64,000 nt of DNA from Pyrinomonadaceae bacterium (GTDB taxonomy: Bacteria; Acidobacteriota; Blastocatellia; Pyrinomonadales; Pyrinomonadaceae): NCBI GenBank assembly GCA_021228405.1, contig JAJQRF010000004.1:62001-126000 (forward strand). The letters are read 5' to 3'. Numbering within the stretch: position 1 is the first letter of the stretch; the number at the start of each line of letters is the position of its first letter. This document shows, piece after piece, positions 52,060 through 60,622 of this stretch. The notes under the pieces are model-generated. The model saw only the letters and a program-made list of their open reading frames with translations. It was not told where the DNA came from and made no database searches. The position numbers and the translations under genes were made by a program.

Positions 52060-53532
52060 ATGAGTAAAGGATTACCCAAGAGAAGCGAAAATTATTCGGA
52101 ATGGTATAACGAGATCGTCAAACGCGCCGATCTGGCGGAAAATTCGGCGGTGCGCGGCTGTATGGTCATCAAACCCTACGGCTATGCGATCTGGGAAAAG
52201 ATGCAGCGCGCGCTCGATGATATGTTCAAAGCGTCGGGACACGTCAACGCGTATTTCCCGCTCTTCGTTCCGAAATCTTTTCTCGAAAAGGAAGAGGAAC
52301 ACGCCGAAGGATTTGCCAAGGAATGCGCCGTTATCACGCATTACCGTTTGAAGGCGAACCCCGACGGCAAGGGTTTGGTCGTCGATCCGAACGCCAAGCT
52401 CGAAGAAGAACTGATCGTGCGTCCGACTTCGGAAACCGTCATCTGGAACACTTATAAAGGCTGGATTCAATCGTGGCGCGATCTTCCGATTTTGATAAAT
52501 CAATGGGCAAACGTCGTGCGTTGGGAGATGCGGACGCGGATTTTCCTCCGGACTGCCGAATTTTTGTGGCAGGAAGGTCACACTGCTCACGCGACGAAGC
52601 AGGAAGCGATCGAGGAAACGAATAAAATCCTTGAAATCTACGCCGAGTTTGCCGAAAAATGGATGTCGATGCCCGTGATTCAGGGCGTGAAGACGGCGAG
52701 CGAACGCTTTGCGGGTGCGGAAGATACTTTGTGCATCGAAGCCCTGATGCAGGATGGAAAAGCGTTACAATCGGGCACTTCGCACTTCTTGGGGCAGAAT
52801 TTTGCGAAGTCTTTCGACGTGAAATTTACCAACAAGGAAGGTCAGCTCGAATATGCGTGGGCGACTTCGTGGGGCGTTTCGACGCGTTTGATGGGCGCGT
52901 TGATTATGGCTCATTCGGACGACAACGGTTTGGTTCTGCCGCCGAAGCTCGCGCCGATACAGGTCGTGATCGTTCCCATTTACAAAGGCGAGGAAGACCT
53001 TGCGAAGATTACGGAAGCGGTCAATCCCGTGTTCGAGGCGTTGAAGGCGAAAGGGATTTCGGTCAAGTATGACGACGACGACAAACAGCGTTCGGGGTGG
53101 AAGTTTGCGGAGTATGAACTCAAGGGCGTGCCCGTTCGGTTGGGCTTGGGAATGCGTGATTTGGAGAACGGAACGGTCGAAGTTGCGCGGCGCGACACTT
53201 TGACGAAGGAATCGAAACCGCTCGCAGGCATCGCGGATTATGTCGAGAGCCTTTTGGACGAAATTCAGGAGAATATTTACGACAAAGCCCTCAAATTCCG
53301 CGAAGAAAACACGTTCACGGTCGATACGTGGGACGATTTCAAGGCGCAGGTCGAAAAAGGCGGCTTTATTCTCGCGCATTGGGACGGCACCGCCGAAACC
53401 GAGGAAGCGATCAAGAACGAAACGAAAGCGACGATTCGCTGTATTCCCTTCAACAGCGCGGAAGAGGCGGGAAAATGCGTCTATTCGGGCAAGGATTCCG
53501 CGAAACGGGTCGTGTTTGCGAAAGCGTATTAG
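52060..53532 (+). CDS. proS: Prolyl-tRNA synthetase (eukaryote/archaeal-type)
   Basis: 490 residues, short form without the bacterial editing insertion. It starts [20 protein letters not shown] and has class II motif 1 region [17 protein letters not shown], motif 2 [18 protein letters not shown] and motif 3 [17 protein letters not shown]. The anticodon-binding domain ([19 protein letters not shown]) and the C-terminal domain are present. This is the archaeal/eukaryal ProRS type, found in several bacterial phyla including Acidobacteriota. It charges tRNA-Pro. It is divergent from proline dehydrogenase. Confidence 0.95.
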   Translation: MSKGLPKRSENYSEWYNEIVKRADLAENSAVRGCMVIKPYGYAIWEKMQRALDDMFKASGHVNAYFPLFVPKSFLEKEEEHAEGFAKECAVITHYRLKANPDGKGLVVDPNAKLEEELIVRPTSETVIWNTYKGWIQSWRDLPILINQWANVVRWEMRTRIFLRTAEFLWQEGHTAHATKQEAIEETNKILEIYAEFAEKWMSMPVIQGVKTASERFAGAEDTLCIEALMQDGKALQSGTSHFLGQNFAKSFDVKFTNKEGQLEYAWATSWGVSTRLMGALIMAHSDDNGLVLPPKLAPIQVVIVPIYKGEEDLAKITEAVNPVFEALKAKGISVKYDDDDKQRSGWKFAEYELKGVPVRLGLGMRDLENGTVEVARRDTLTKESKPLAGIADYVESLLDEIQENIYDKALKFREENTFTVDTWDDFKAQVEKGGFILAHWDGTAETEEAIKNETKATIRCIPFNSAEEAGKCVYSGKDSAKRVVFAKAY

Positions 53533-53694
53533 GTCAATTACGAATTTCAAATTACGAATTACGAATGATTTTTTGATGAAATTCTCCGTTCGGTATTTGA
53601 AATTGCATTTCAAACCAATAAATCAATAAACATCAATAAAGACGGTCGTTTTCTGCAAAGGAAACGCCTTTTGTCTTCCGTGAAGAACGCAAGG

Positions 53695-53925
53695 TTGTAT
53701 AAGAAAGTTGCTTACTTGTATAAGAAAGCCGGTCGGTTGTATAAGAAAACTGCCTGGTTGTATGAGAAAGCCGCTTACTTGTATAAAAAGGTCGTCTGGT
53801 TGTGTGAGAAAGTCGGTTGGTTGTATAAAAAGATTGCCTACTTGTATAAGAAAGTTGCCTACCTGTATGAGAAAGTTGCTTACTTGTATATGAATAACGC
53901 TTAGTTGTAAAAGAAAATTGCCTTT
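53695..53925. repeat. 21-bp degenerate tandem array 3 (11 units)
   Basis: Eleven consecutive 21-bp units without indels, consensus close to TTGTATAAGAAAGTTGCCTA plus C, with a partial unit before the first. TTGTA starts ten of the units (CTGTA the ninth; TTGTG in the sixth), and most end TTGCCTAC- or CGCTTAC-like. Read in frame it gives LYKKVAY heptads; a TTG-initiated frame from 53671 runs to a stop at 53902. A second frame is also open, so coding is doubtful. Period and unit length match arrays 1 and 2. Confidence 0.85.
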
Positions 53926-54073
53926 TAATGTCAGTCCGGAATCAGGAAAATTTGCCCGCGAATGACGCGAAAGACACGAAAAAAAAGAAAGTAATAAACC
54001 CGGATTTTACAATTTCGGATCAACGATCTGCGCGTATTTCGCGGGCAGGATCGAATGTAATTTTCCGGAATTT

Positions 54074-54183
54074 ATCTCATAAATTATTGGAGCGGGTTGA
54101 GAGTCCCGCCTTGAGGCGGCAAATACTCAGCGAAAAGCCTTCTAAAGAAGGGACTCTGAACGCTTAAAAATTATTTATGAGAT
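54074..54183. repeat. Dispersed palindromic element, GAGTCCC type, copy 1
   Basis: Flanked by ATCTCATAAAT and its complement. Inside, GAGTCCCGCC at 54101 and GGGACTC at 54150-54156 form inverted arms around CCTTGAGGCGG and CTTCTAAAGAAG hairpins. A second copy in the opposite orientation lies at 60407-60469. Confidence 0.8.
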
Positions 54184-54333
54184 GGTTTCTAAAAATTCCT
54201 GATCTCGAACTGACGTTTTTCAAGAGGAAAGAAAGCCGTTCGCAATAACCGTTCACTGATCGCCGGTAAAAAAAGTCTGGACTTTTTGCCCTTTGGAGCG
54301 TAATATCGATCCATTGCATCGGAGGATTTTCAG

Positions 54334-54639
54334 ATGGATTTTGTTGCGGTCTTAAGAGTTGTATGCTTCTTTCTTTTGATGGCGATACCGCAGATACTCG
54401 GTATTCTGGTTCATTTTCGGATGAAAAAGTTTCCGCGGGCGGCTTATTTCGTCGGGTTTGCGATCACGATGCTTGCGACGTTCAGTTTGCTGACGATAAT
54501 TTTCGTGCCCGAAAAATCCGAAGAAATGTGCGGTCTCGGGGCGATGGCAGTAGCTTTCTTTATTCTCTTCTTTTTGCTGTTACAGGCGGTCGCCAGCATC
54601 ATTGCCCAACTCGTTTTTCGCAGTAGATACCGCAGTTAA
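54334..54639 (+). CDS. Small membrane protein of unknown function
   Basis: 101 residues with three membrane segments (about 4-27, 37-57 and 66-92). The ATG at 54334 has a good GGAGG about 8 nt upstream. Phe/Leu/Ile-rich, with no recognisable family motif. Monocistronic, with a strong terminator 21 bp after the stop. Coding is supported by the ribosome site, membrane topology and terminator. Confidence 0.7.
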   Translation: MDFVAVLRVVCFFLLMAIPQILGILVHFRMKKFPRAAYFVGFAITMLATFSLLTIIFVPEKSEEMCGLGAMAVAFFILFFLLLQAVASIIAQLVFRSRYRS

Positions 54640-54660
54640 TTTCAATCCGGAAAAGATAAA

Positions 54661-54699
54661 GGCGTTTTGAGCGATTTTAATCGAGCGGCTCAAAACGCC
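54661..54699. terminator. Hairpin terminator
   Basis: 12-bp perfect arms GGCGTTTTGAGC/GCTCAAAACGCC followed by a T run. It serves the small membrane protein, and the convergent gene ends 15 bp beyond it. Confidence 0.85.
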
Positions 54700-54713
54700 C
54701 TTTTTCTGCAAGC

Positions 54714-55454
54714 TCAACGGCTGTTGCGGCTGTTGTCGGTGAGCTTCATATTTTTGGCGGTAATGGCTTTGTATTGCGGGTCTTTTGCGTTGTAGAGCGA
54801 TTTGTAATATTCCTTTGCCAGACGGAAATCGTTGAGAATCGAATCTTCGTTCGTATATAGAACTTCGTCGCGTTCGTTCCAAGCGTCGTTGAGCGGGACG
54901 AATTTTGCACTGACGGCTTCGTTGGCGGCGGTGCATTCGGCAATGAAAGCGTCGAGCGCGGTTAATTTCAAGTGTTCTTCATTCGGCGTAAAAGCCGTAA
55001 CATTGGCTAAAAAAGCGCGGGCGGCTTGCAGATTGGCAAGCTTGGCGGCGTAGCTGAGTTGGAGTTTTTCGTGCGATGCGGCGGCATTTCCCGCGCTTCC
55101 TTCGGTATTTTGCGGCGGTTTGGCTTTTGTTTTTTGACCGAGCAAGGCGTTGAAGATGACATTGGCATCGTCGATCTCTCTTTGCGTCGCACCGCTCGAT
55201 TTGAGATAACGCCGCGCACTTCGTGCCCACGTATCTATCCGCGCATAAAGTTCCTGCCGCTGATTGACCTCGATCTGGTAAGGCGCAAGCTCTTCGGAAA
55301 TCTTGTTGGCGATCGGAAAACCGCTGTTAAATTTCGCTTCGAGCCGCGCGATCGACAAACGCGGGTTTGAATGATTCCAGCGTGCTTCATTCTTAAAAAT
55401 ATCAAAATGCCGGCGGCAGGTTTCCAAAAATTCCATATCCAAAGTTGTTGACAT
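54714..55454 (-). CDS. Helical protein of unknown function encoded next to the nSTAND ATPase
   Basis: 246 residues, almost entirely predicted helix, with no signal peptide or membrane segment. It contains SSGATQREIDDANVIFNALL, an Ala/Leu-rich stretch (YAAKLANLQAARAFLANVTA), then HLKLTALDAFIAECTAANEA, and a tail ending ITAKNMKLTDNSRNSR. It resembles a helical-bundle or structural protein. It follows the nSTAND gene by 70 bp on the same strand, so the two are probably linked. No function can be assigned. Confidence 0.7.
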   Translation of the reverse strand: MSTTLDMEFLETCRRHFDIFKNEARWNHSNPRLSIARLEAKFNSGFPIANKISEELAPYQIEVNQRQELYARIDTWARSARRYLKSSGATQREIDDANVIFNALLGQKTKAKPPQNTEGSAGNAAASHEKLQLSYAAKLANLQAARAFLANVTAFTPNEEHLKLTALDAFIAECTAANEAVSAKFVPLNDAWNERDEVLYTNEDSILNDFRLAKEYYKSLYNAKDPQYKAITAKNMKLTDNSRNSR

Positions 55455-55524
55455 AATTTTATTTTCTCCTTTTATTTATTTTTGTTTTCTTTTCAAATTT
55501 CTACTTCCCCCTCGTAAAATCTTT

Positions 55525-58500
55525 TCAAGCCGGATCATTTACATCCGGTTCGTAATATAATTTGTTAAATAATGAACCGTAGTCGTAATAGCGAATTAAT
55601 TCGTAGTTTTTCGTGCCGTTTTGCGAATCTTTGTAAACGATATAGATCAGCGACAAGGCGAGGACGGCTCTTTCATCGGTTACGCGTTCGGCTGATTGGC
55701 GGGCTTTCTGCCATTCGTTCAGACGGGCATAAAGATAGGCGAGATAAACCTTGTCGGCTTGCGAATTTTTCAGTTTGTCGAGAAGCTTGTCGGCTTTCGA
55801 CGATTCGGCTAAATCTATGTATAATTCAGCCGCAAACAGCACAAGTCCGACCGATTCGCCTTTCTGCAAAGTGTTTACCGAACTTTTTTCCAGCACGGCA
55901 AGTGCCTTTTCCTTTTGCGACAGTTCCAAATAAACTCTTGCCGTCATCAAAAAGAGCTTGTTTTTTTGCTCCGCACTCAAACTTTCACTTTCCGCTATTA
56001 GCGATTCGAGAATCTTTGCCGAATTTTCTCCGCCGAACAGCTTCGTATTTGCCGTAACCGCCGCTTGGAGAATAAACATCGATTGAGAAATTGAGCCGGG
56101 CATTTTGGAAAACACATCATCCCGGATCAGTTTTTTCAATACTTCCGCCGCGTTTTCAGGTTTTTGCAAATCTTTATAAATTTCGGCGAGTTCAATGTAT
56201 GTGAAAATGTCAGTGTCGTCGGTTTTAAGCCGTTCGTATTGCCCGAGTAATTCCAATGCCTTTTCAGGTTTGTTAATTTTGGCATAAATTCGCGCCTGAG
56301 AAACCGACGTGCGTCTGTCGTCATAAACACCAAGGTTTTGATTGTTTTCGTTGGCTTTCAAAATGCTTTCCGCTCTTTCGGGTTTGGACAAGCGCAGGTA
56401 AAGATCGGCGGCTGAGAGCAAATCCATATACTCGTCGCCCGACCCTGCCGTTTCATTGTCTTTCAGAGCATCATTAAGAGTTAATAAAGCCTTTTCGGTA
56501 TCGGATAAATTAAGATGACTTTGGGCAAGATCAACACTCCACCGCACTTTGTCTGAATCGGCAGGTGCTGAATATCTGTTCCCATCCAGAAGCTTTTGTC
56601 CCGTCTGAGGTTTGGATAATTTTGAACTAATTTCGGTGACGTAAACCAATCGTCTTCCAAACTCAGCCGGCGACATCTTTTCCAAAGGGAAAGAGTAAAA
56701 ACTCGAACGGTCATAGATGGTTTGCGCCAACTCGCCGTCCTTTTCATTTTCCAAAAAAGGTAATAAATAAAGAGAGTTCAGCGTGACGTTTACATCCTTA
56801 TTTCTGACCAAAATATCGTCCAGTCTTTGGGTAACGTAGCTGATCTGCGTCTCGGCTTTGTTTTCCTGCCACCTTGCAAAACCGTAAACGGAAAGAATGA
56901 CGATTGCCAGAGCGGACAAACTCAATTGCCATTTCAGCAGACGGCGTTTGCTCAAGCCGATAAATGCGGTCTTTTGCGCATTTAGCGAAATTATCTTTTG
57001 ATTTCTTTTGATCTGAAACCATTCTCTTGAGGTCAGCAGATAACGGCTCACGCGGTCGTTACCGATCCATTCGTTGTAGCGGCGGTCGATGAGCTGTTGG
57101 GCTTTTTCCACGTCGGACAATTCCTTCGACGCAAGACGGCGTAGCGGCGGAATGAGCTTTTCGTGCGCGATCTCGTAAAGCGTGTCGTTTTTGTCCTGAA
57201 ACTGTGTGACAAGCCGCACGTCGCTCCGCGAAAGCCAATCGACGGCTTCCTCGATGTCGGTTTCGGGAAGCACGCCTTTTAATTTCTCCTTGATGTCTGT
57301 TAAGGGCAAAGCCCCGGCGCGCACGATGCCGTCGGTCAGGGCGAGCAAAACCTTGGCGGCGGATTGGCGGCGCGATTCGGTTTCGCGGATGCTCAGGGCG
57401 CGGTTCAGAAAGCGTTCGAGCAAGCCCTCGACTCCGCCGAGCTTTTGAAAAGCTTTGCGGTTAAAGGCGCGTTCGTCCGAAGTCCGCTGACCGTCGAGCA
57501 TCCACGAGAGAATCTGAATATCGATCGGCGAAATCGTGCCGTCTTCGCGGTCGGCAAGCTCGAATCTGGTCAGTTCCTTGACGAACGCTTCGTCTATTTC
57601 GATCTTCGCTTCTTCGGCGATCACGCTGATGACTTTGGCGGCTTCGTCAGGCTCGAATTTTTTGATCGAGAGATAATTCGGAAGCGTCAGCGTGTAATCC
57701 ATTTCAGATTGAAAATCGCGCAGATGGTCAACGAAATCGTTCCTGACGGAGATCAGAATCGTGACGGGCAAAGTTTTGCGTTTCCGATACCATTCGCTCA
57801 TCTGCGCGATGAAATCCTTGCGCCTCGCTTTGGTCTTGCGATGCGCGAAAAACTGCTCGAACTGGTCGAAGATCAAAACCAGCGGGCGTTCGTCCTTTTT
57901 GACGGCGGCGCGGAGAAGTTCGAGCAACGACGTTTCGTTTTCGGCGTTCGGCACGTCGTCGGCAAAACCGTTGAGCGATTGTCGAACCGAATCGAGCGGC
58001 GCGCTGTCGGTAAATTTGACATAGACCGGATTGATGCCGTGATTTTTCAGGTTCAAAAGCAAACCCGCTTGCAGAAAAGAGGTCTTTCCCGTTCCCGATT
58101 CGCCGCTCAAAATGCCGAAGGCGAGTTCTTTATCTTCGCAAAACCGCAGACAGTCCTGCAAAATGTTCCCGCGTTGGAGCCTTGCAAACCATTCGGAATC
58201 TTCCTTGCTGTCGGTGTAGGCAAGCAAACCCTTGATGATCGAGGTTGCCGGAGCAGGCGGGATCGTCTTTTTTTCTTTGGTAAATACCGCGACCAGAAAT
58301 GCCGCCGCGAAAAACGATGCCGTGACGCTCAACCAAACGATTGACGAATACCAGAGAGGTTTGCGGAGATCGAAAAAGCCCAAGCCCGATTCGACCAAAG
58401 GCGGACTGAGCAGAAGCGCAAAGACCACGCCGACGAGCGAAAGGAGTTTGACCCAACTCTTTTTGCGAAAAGCTTCGGCTAAATCCCGGATGAACTTTTC

Positions 58501-58539
58501 AACCGTTTCGGAAGTTTTACTGATATCGTCGAGAGCCAT
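55525..58539 (-). CDS. Membrane-anchored nSTAND1-type ATPase with TPR-like C-terminus
   Basis: 1004 residues. Two membrane segments lie near the N-terminus (about 33-55 and 63-88). An AAA+/STAND NTPase follows, with Walker A GESGTGKT (146-153), Walker B VLIFDQFEQF (about 221-230) and sensor-like NDFVDHLRDFQ and DREDGTISPIDIQILSWML. The winged-helix region reads SRSDVRLVTQFQDKNDTLYEIAHEKLIPPLRRL. A third membrane segment (about 545-570) is followed by a helical repeat C-terminus (ISVSQARIYAKINKPEKALE). Known nSTAND proteins are mostly soluble sensors of conflict systems; membrane anchoring on two sides is unusual. ATPase motifs look intact, suggesting active signalling. Confidence 0.85.
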   Translation of the reverse strand: MALDDISKTSETVEKFIRDLAEAFRKKSWVKLLSLVGVVFALLLSPPLVESGLGFFDLRKPLWYSSIVWLSVTASFFAAAFLVAVFTKEKKTIPPAPATSIIKGLLAYTDSKEDSEWFARLQRGNILQDCLRFCEDKELAFGILSGESGTGKTSFLQAGLLLNLKNHGINPVYVKFTDSAPLDSVRQSLNGFADDVPNAENETSLLELLRAAVKKDERPLVLIFDQFEQFFAHRKTKARRKDFIAQMSEWYRKRKTLPVTILISVRNDFVDHLRDFQSEMDYTLTLPNYLSIKKFEPDEAAKVISVIAEEAKIEIDEAFVKELTRFELADREDGTISPIDIQILSWMLDGQRTSDERAFNRKAFQKLGGVEGLLERFLNRALSIRETESRRQSAAKVLLALTDGIVRAGALPLTDIKEKLKGVLPETDIEEAVDWLSRSDVRLVTQFQDKNDTLYEIAHEKLIPPLRRLASKELSDVEKAQQLIDRRYNEWIGNDRVSRYLLTSREWFQIKRNQKIISLNAQKTAFIGLSKRRLLKWQLSLSALAIVILSVYGFARWQENKAETQISYVTQRLDDILVRNKDVNVTLNSLYLLPFLENEKDGELAQTIYDRSSFYSFPLEKMSPAEFGRRLVYVTEISSKLSKPQTGQKLLDGNRYSAPADSDKVRWSVDLAQSHLNLSDTEKALLTLNDALKDNETAGSGDEYMDLLSAADLYLRLSKPERAESILKANENNQNLGVYDDRRTSVSQARIYAKINKPEKALELLGQYERLKTDDTDIFTYIELAEIYKDLQKPENAAEVLKKLIRDDVFSKMPGSISQSMFILQAAVTANTKLFGGENSAKILESLIAESESLSAEQKNKLFLMTARVYLELSQKEKALAVLEKSSVNTLQKGESVGLVLFAAELYIDLAESSKADKLLDKLKNSQADKVYLAYLYARLNEWQKARQSAERVTDERAVLALSLIYIVYKDSQNGTKNYELIRYYDYGSLFNKLYYEPDVNDPA

Positions 58540-58734
58540 TTATCAGACCTTATTCAATTGATCTCAGAAATTATCGGTTCGCTTTTCCGAGTATCTTATC
58601 ACGAAATATATTTATTGCAATATTATTTTTTATCGTTAAGTTGTGTTTTCAATTGTTTGTTTGCAAATATTTAATCCTTTGACACGCTTCCTTGCGGTCG
58701 CGCTTCCGCCTTTTTATAACGTTTGCTTAAATGA

Positions 58735-58771
58735 AAAGCAGAAGCGTGAAATGATTTCACGCTTCTGCTTT
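58735..58771 (-). terminator. Perfect hairpin terminator
   Basis: 18-bp perfect arms AAAGCAGAAGCGTGAAAT and complement around one base, 27 bp after the stop of the alpha/beta hydrolase gene, separating it from the nSTAND gene. Confidence 0.88.
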
Positions 58772-58797
58772 GGTTGTTTCGATTTTATTGTTACCGA

Positions 58798-59490
58798 TCA
58801 ATCGGTAATGAAACCGTGCGTTTTTAAGAACGGCTTGACGAAATTCCAGACGGTTTTGGAAACTTTTTCGTCTTCGGCGTAGGTTATTTTCGTCATTCCG
58901 TCGGGAAAGCCTTCGTCGATAAAATCGGACGGTTTGCCGCCGTTCGGGACTTTCCACGGCGTGCCGCCCATTCCGCCGTGCGTGCAGAGAAACATATAAG
59001 CGGCGGGAAAATTGGTCGGCGGGTAATATTTCAAGCCGTCGTTGCTGAAGCTCTCGCGCGATTCGGAACGCGGGTCGCGGATGACGTGGCAGACGTATTC
59101 GACATTGCGCGGGATAATGCTCGCATCGATCGCAATGTGTCGGTCAACGCAATCGAAAAGCATCAGTGCGCGGACTTTGATATTTCGGTCAGCAAGTTTT
59201 TTCGCAACGCAAACCGCTCCGGCGGCTCCGCGGCTGTAGCCCGTCAGCAGAACGGGCATATCGTCGCCGACGATGTTGCGGCGATTGATAACGAAATCGT
59301 AGCCGCCCTGAATCGCATCGACCAAGCCGCCGCCGAAGGTGACGGGTCCGCGAAAGTATTTCGTGTTGTCTGCGGGTTTGCAAATCTGTTTTACAAAACT
59401 GTTCTTAAAATCTTCGTCGTATCGGCGGTCACGCGCCGCCGTCGGAACCGCGCCGCCGCCTGTCCCGTCAATTCCTACTATAATTGGCAT
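58798..59490 (-). CDS. Alpha/beta-hydrolase-like protein (DUF2235-like)
   Basis: 230 residues. The N-terminus MPIIVGIDGTGGGAVP with two DxxR-like turns is typical of DUF2235/T6SS phospholipase-like proteins. The nucleophile elbow GYSRGAAGAVCVAKKLADRN has Ser in a GxSxG context, followed by LMLFDCVDRHIAID and CHVIRDPRSESRESF. The His in LCTHGGMGGTP could be catalytic. The substrate (lipid, peptide or polysaccharide ester) is unknown. No signal peptide, so it acts inside the cell or is exported by another route. It is followed by a strong terminator and is not in the nSTAND transcript. Confidence 0.75.
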   Translation of the reverse strand: MPIIVGIDGTGGGAVPTAARDRRYDEDFKNSFVKQICKPADNTKYFRGPVTFGGGLVDAIQGGYDFVINRRNIVGDDMPVLLTGYSRGAAGAVCVAKKLADRNIKVRALMLFDCVDRHIAIDASIIPRNVEYVCHVIRDPRSESRESFSNDGLKYYPPTNFPAAYMFLCTHGGMGGTPWKVPNGGKPSDFIDEGFPDGMTKITYAEDEKVSKTVWNFVKPFLKTHGFITD

Positions 59491-59639
59491 TTTTTTTCAC
59501 TCTCCTTCAATGTTTCAATTTGCTGTCTGATCGGATTGTCCGTTTCAATTACCATTACTCGACAAAATCATTCGGGGGAGAATGAATTTTGAATTGCTGC
59601 TTTATAAAATTTAATCGGGAATTTTTTTTCGGACAAGTT

Positions 59640-59776
59640 TTAGACACCGCTTTTTTCTACTTTTTGCGGTATTTCTCTCATTTTTTTCAACTTAAAATCA
59701 GAGTCTTACAATTCATCACCGAAAATTGCCGATTTTTTTCGCGTTTCGGGAACTAAATATTATCAACGGTGTCTAA
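59640..59776. repeat. Short terminal-inverted-repeat spacer (137 bp)
   Basis: TTAGACACCG at 59640-59649 and its exact complement CGGTGTCTAA at 59767-59776 bound an AT-rich 117-bp interior without a gene. This could be a small non-autonomous element or a stem. It lies just before the larger palindrome at 59793-59883. Confidence 0.5.
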
Positions 59777-59792
59777 GTAAATGATTGAAAAT

Positions 59793-59883
59793 TGAACGCG
59801 GATCGGGCAGATTCGGCAAATTAGTGCGGATTTATTTTATACAGATCAGGTTATTTCCGCCTTATCCGCCAAATCCGCGTTCA
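59793..59883. repeat. Palindromic dispersed element
   Basis: TGAACGCGGATCGGGCAGAT at the left, and a right arm whose complement begins TGAACGCGGATTTGGCGGAT. Same family as 45004-45095 and, in part, 32843-32907. It lies just upstream of the ExbD gene. Confidence 0.8.
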
Positions 59884-59909
59884 AAAAACCTTTAGGGAAT
59901 GTGAAAATT

Positions 59910-60380
59910 ATGATGAAACCGAATATAAACGTAACGCCTTTGATCGATGTGCTGTTGGTTCTTTTGATAATTTTTATGGTCGTTTCACCGCTCAAACCGA
60001 CCGGATTCAAAACCAAAATTCCGCACGAACCCGACACGGACAACGCGCAGGTTAAGGATAATTCTCACGCTCTGGTCGTTTCGCTCGGTAAAGATTCGTC
60101 TTTGAAACTGAACGGCACCGGCGAAGTCGGAACGGTCGAAGAATCGGATAAGCTCGTTGCCAGACTTCGCACCGTTTTTCAGGAACGAAAGGAAAACAAA
60201 GTATATTCGGAAAATGCCGCGCTCAACGCTTCGCTTTCGGAAGATGAAAGAGTCGAAAAAACGGTTTTCATCAAAGCCCCGAAAAGCGTCGATTACGGCA
60301 GAGTGGCAAAACTGATCGACGCGGTAAAGATTTCCGGCGCAAATCCGATAAGTCTGCAAATCGACGATCTTGAGAATTGA
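59910..60380 (+). CDS. ExbD/TolR-family protein
   Basis: 156 residues (two adjacent ATGs at 59910 and 59913; a GTG at 59901 sits too close to the AGGGA site). The N-terminal helix NVTPLIDVLLVLLIIFMV has the Asp of the proton path in ExbD and TolR, and the rest is the periplasmic domain ending SGANPISLQIDDLEN. ExbD works with ExbB and TonB to energise outer-membrane transport, but no exbB is next to it, so it is an orphan copy or part of a dispersed system. Confidence 0.85.
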   Translation: MMKPNINVTPLIDVLLVLLIIFMVVSPLKPTGFKTKIPHEPDTDNAQVKDNSHALVVSLGKDSSLKLNGTGEVGTVEESDKLVARLRTVFQERKENKVYSENAALNASLSEDERVEKTVFIKAPKSVDYGRVAKLIDAVKISGANPISLQIDDLEN

Positions 60381-60406
60381 TCCGTTTAATTTACAGTCAA
60401 AGTTCG

Positions 60407-60469
60407 GAGTCCCTTCTTTAGAAGGCTTTCGCTAAGTTATTGCCGCCTGAAGGCGGGACTCTGAACGCG
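60407..60469. repeat. Dispersed palindromic element, GAGTCCC type, copy 2
   Basis: GAGTCCC at 60407-60413 and GGGACTC at 60455-60461 as inverted arms, with CTTCTTTAGAAG and CCGCCTGAAGGCGG hairpins between. It is the reverse complement of copy 1 at 54101-54163 over most of its length. Confidence 0.8.
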
Positions 60470-60622
60470 ATTCCAAATTTTTAATTTTGCACTGCCAGTT
60501 AAAATCGGGAAATTTTATTTACTGAGGAAAGATGGTCTTATGTTATAATTTTACTGCCTTGCGGGTGTTGAGTTTCGCGCTTCAACTCTACGGCTCTCCA
60601 AAAACAAATTAAATTTTTGATA

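Noticed and set aside
53928-54167. 79-residue frame after array 3
   Set aside because: Much of it lies in the dispersed GAGTCCC element and there is no ribosome site; composition looks non-coding.
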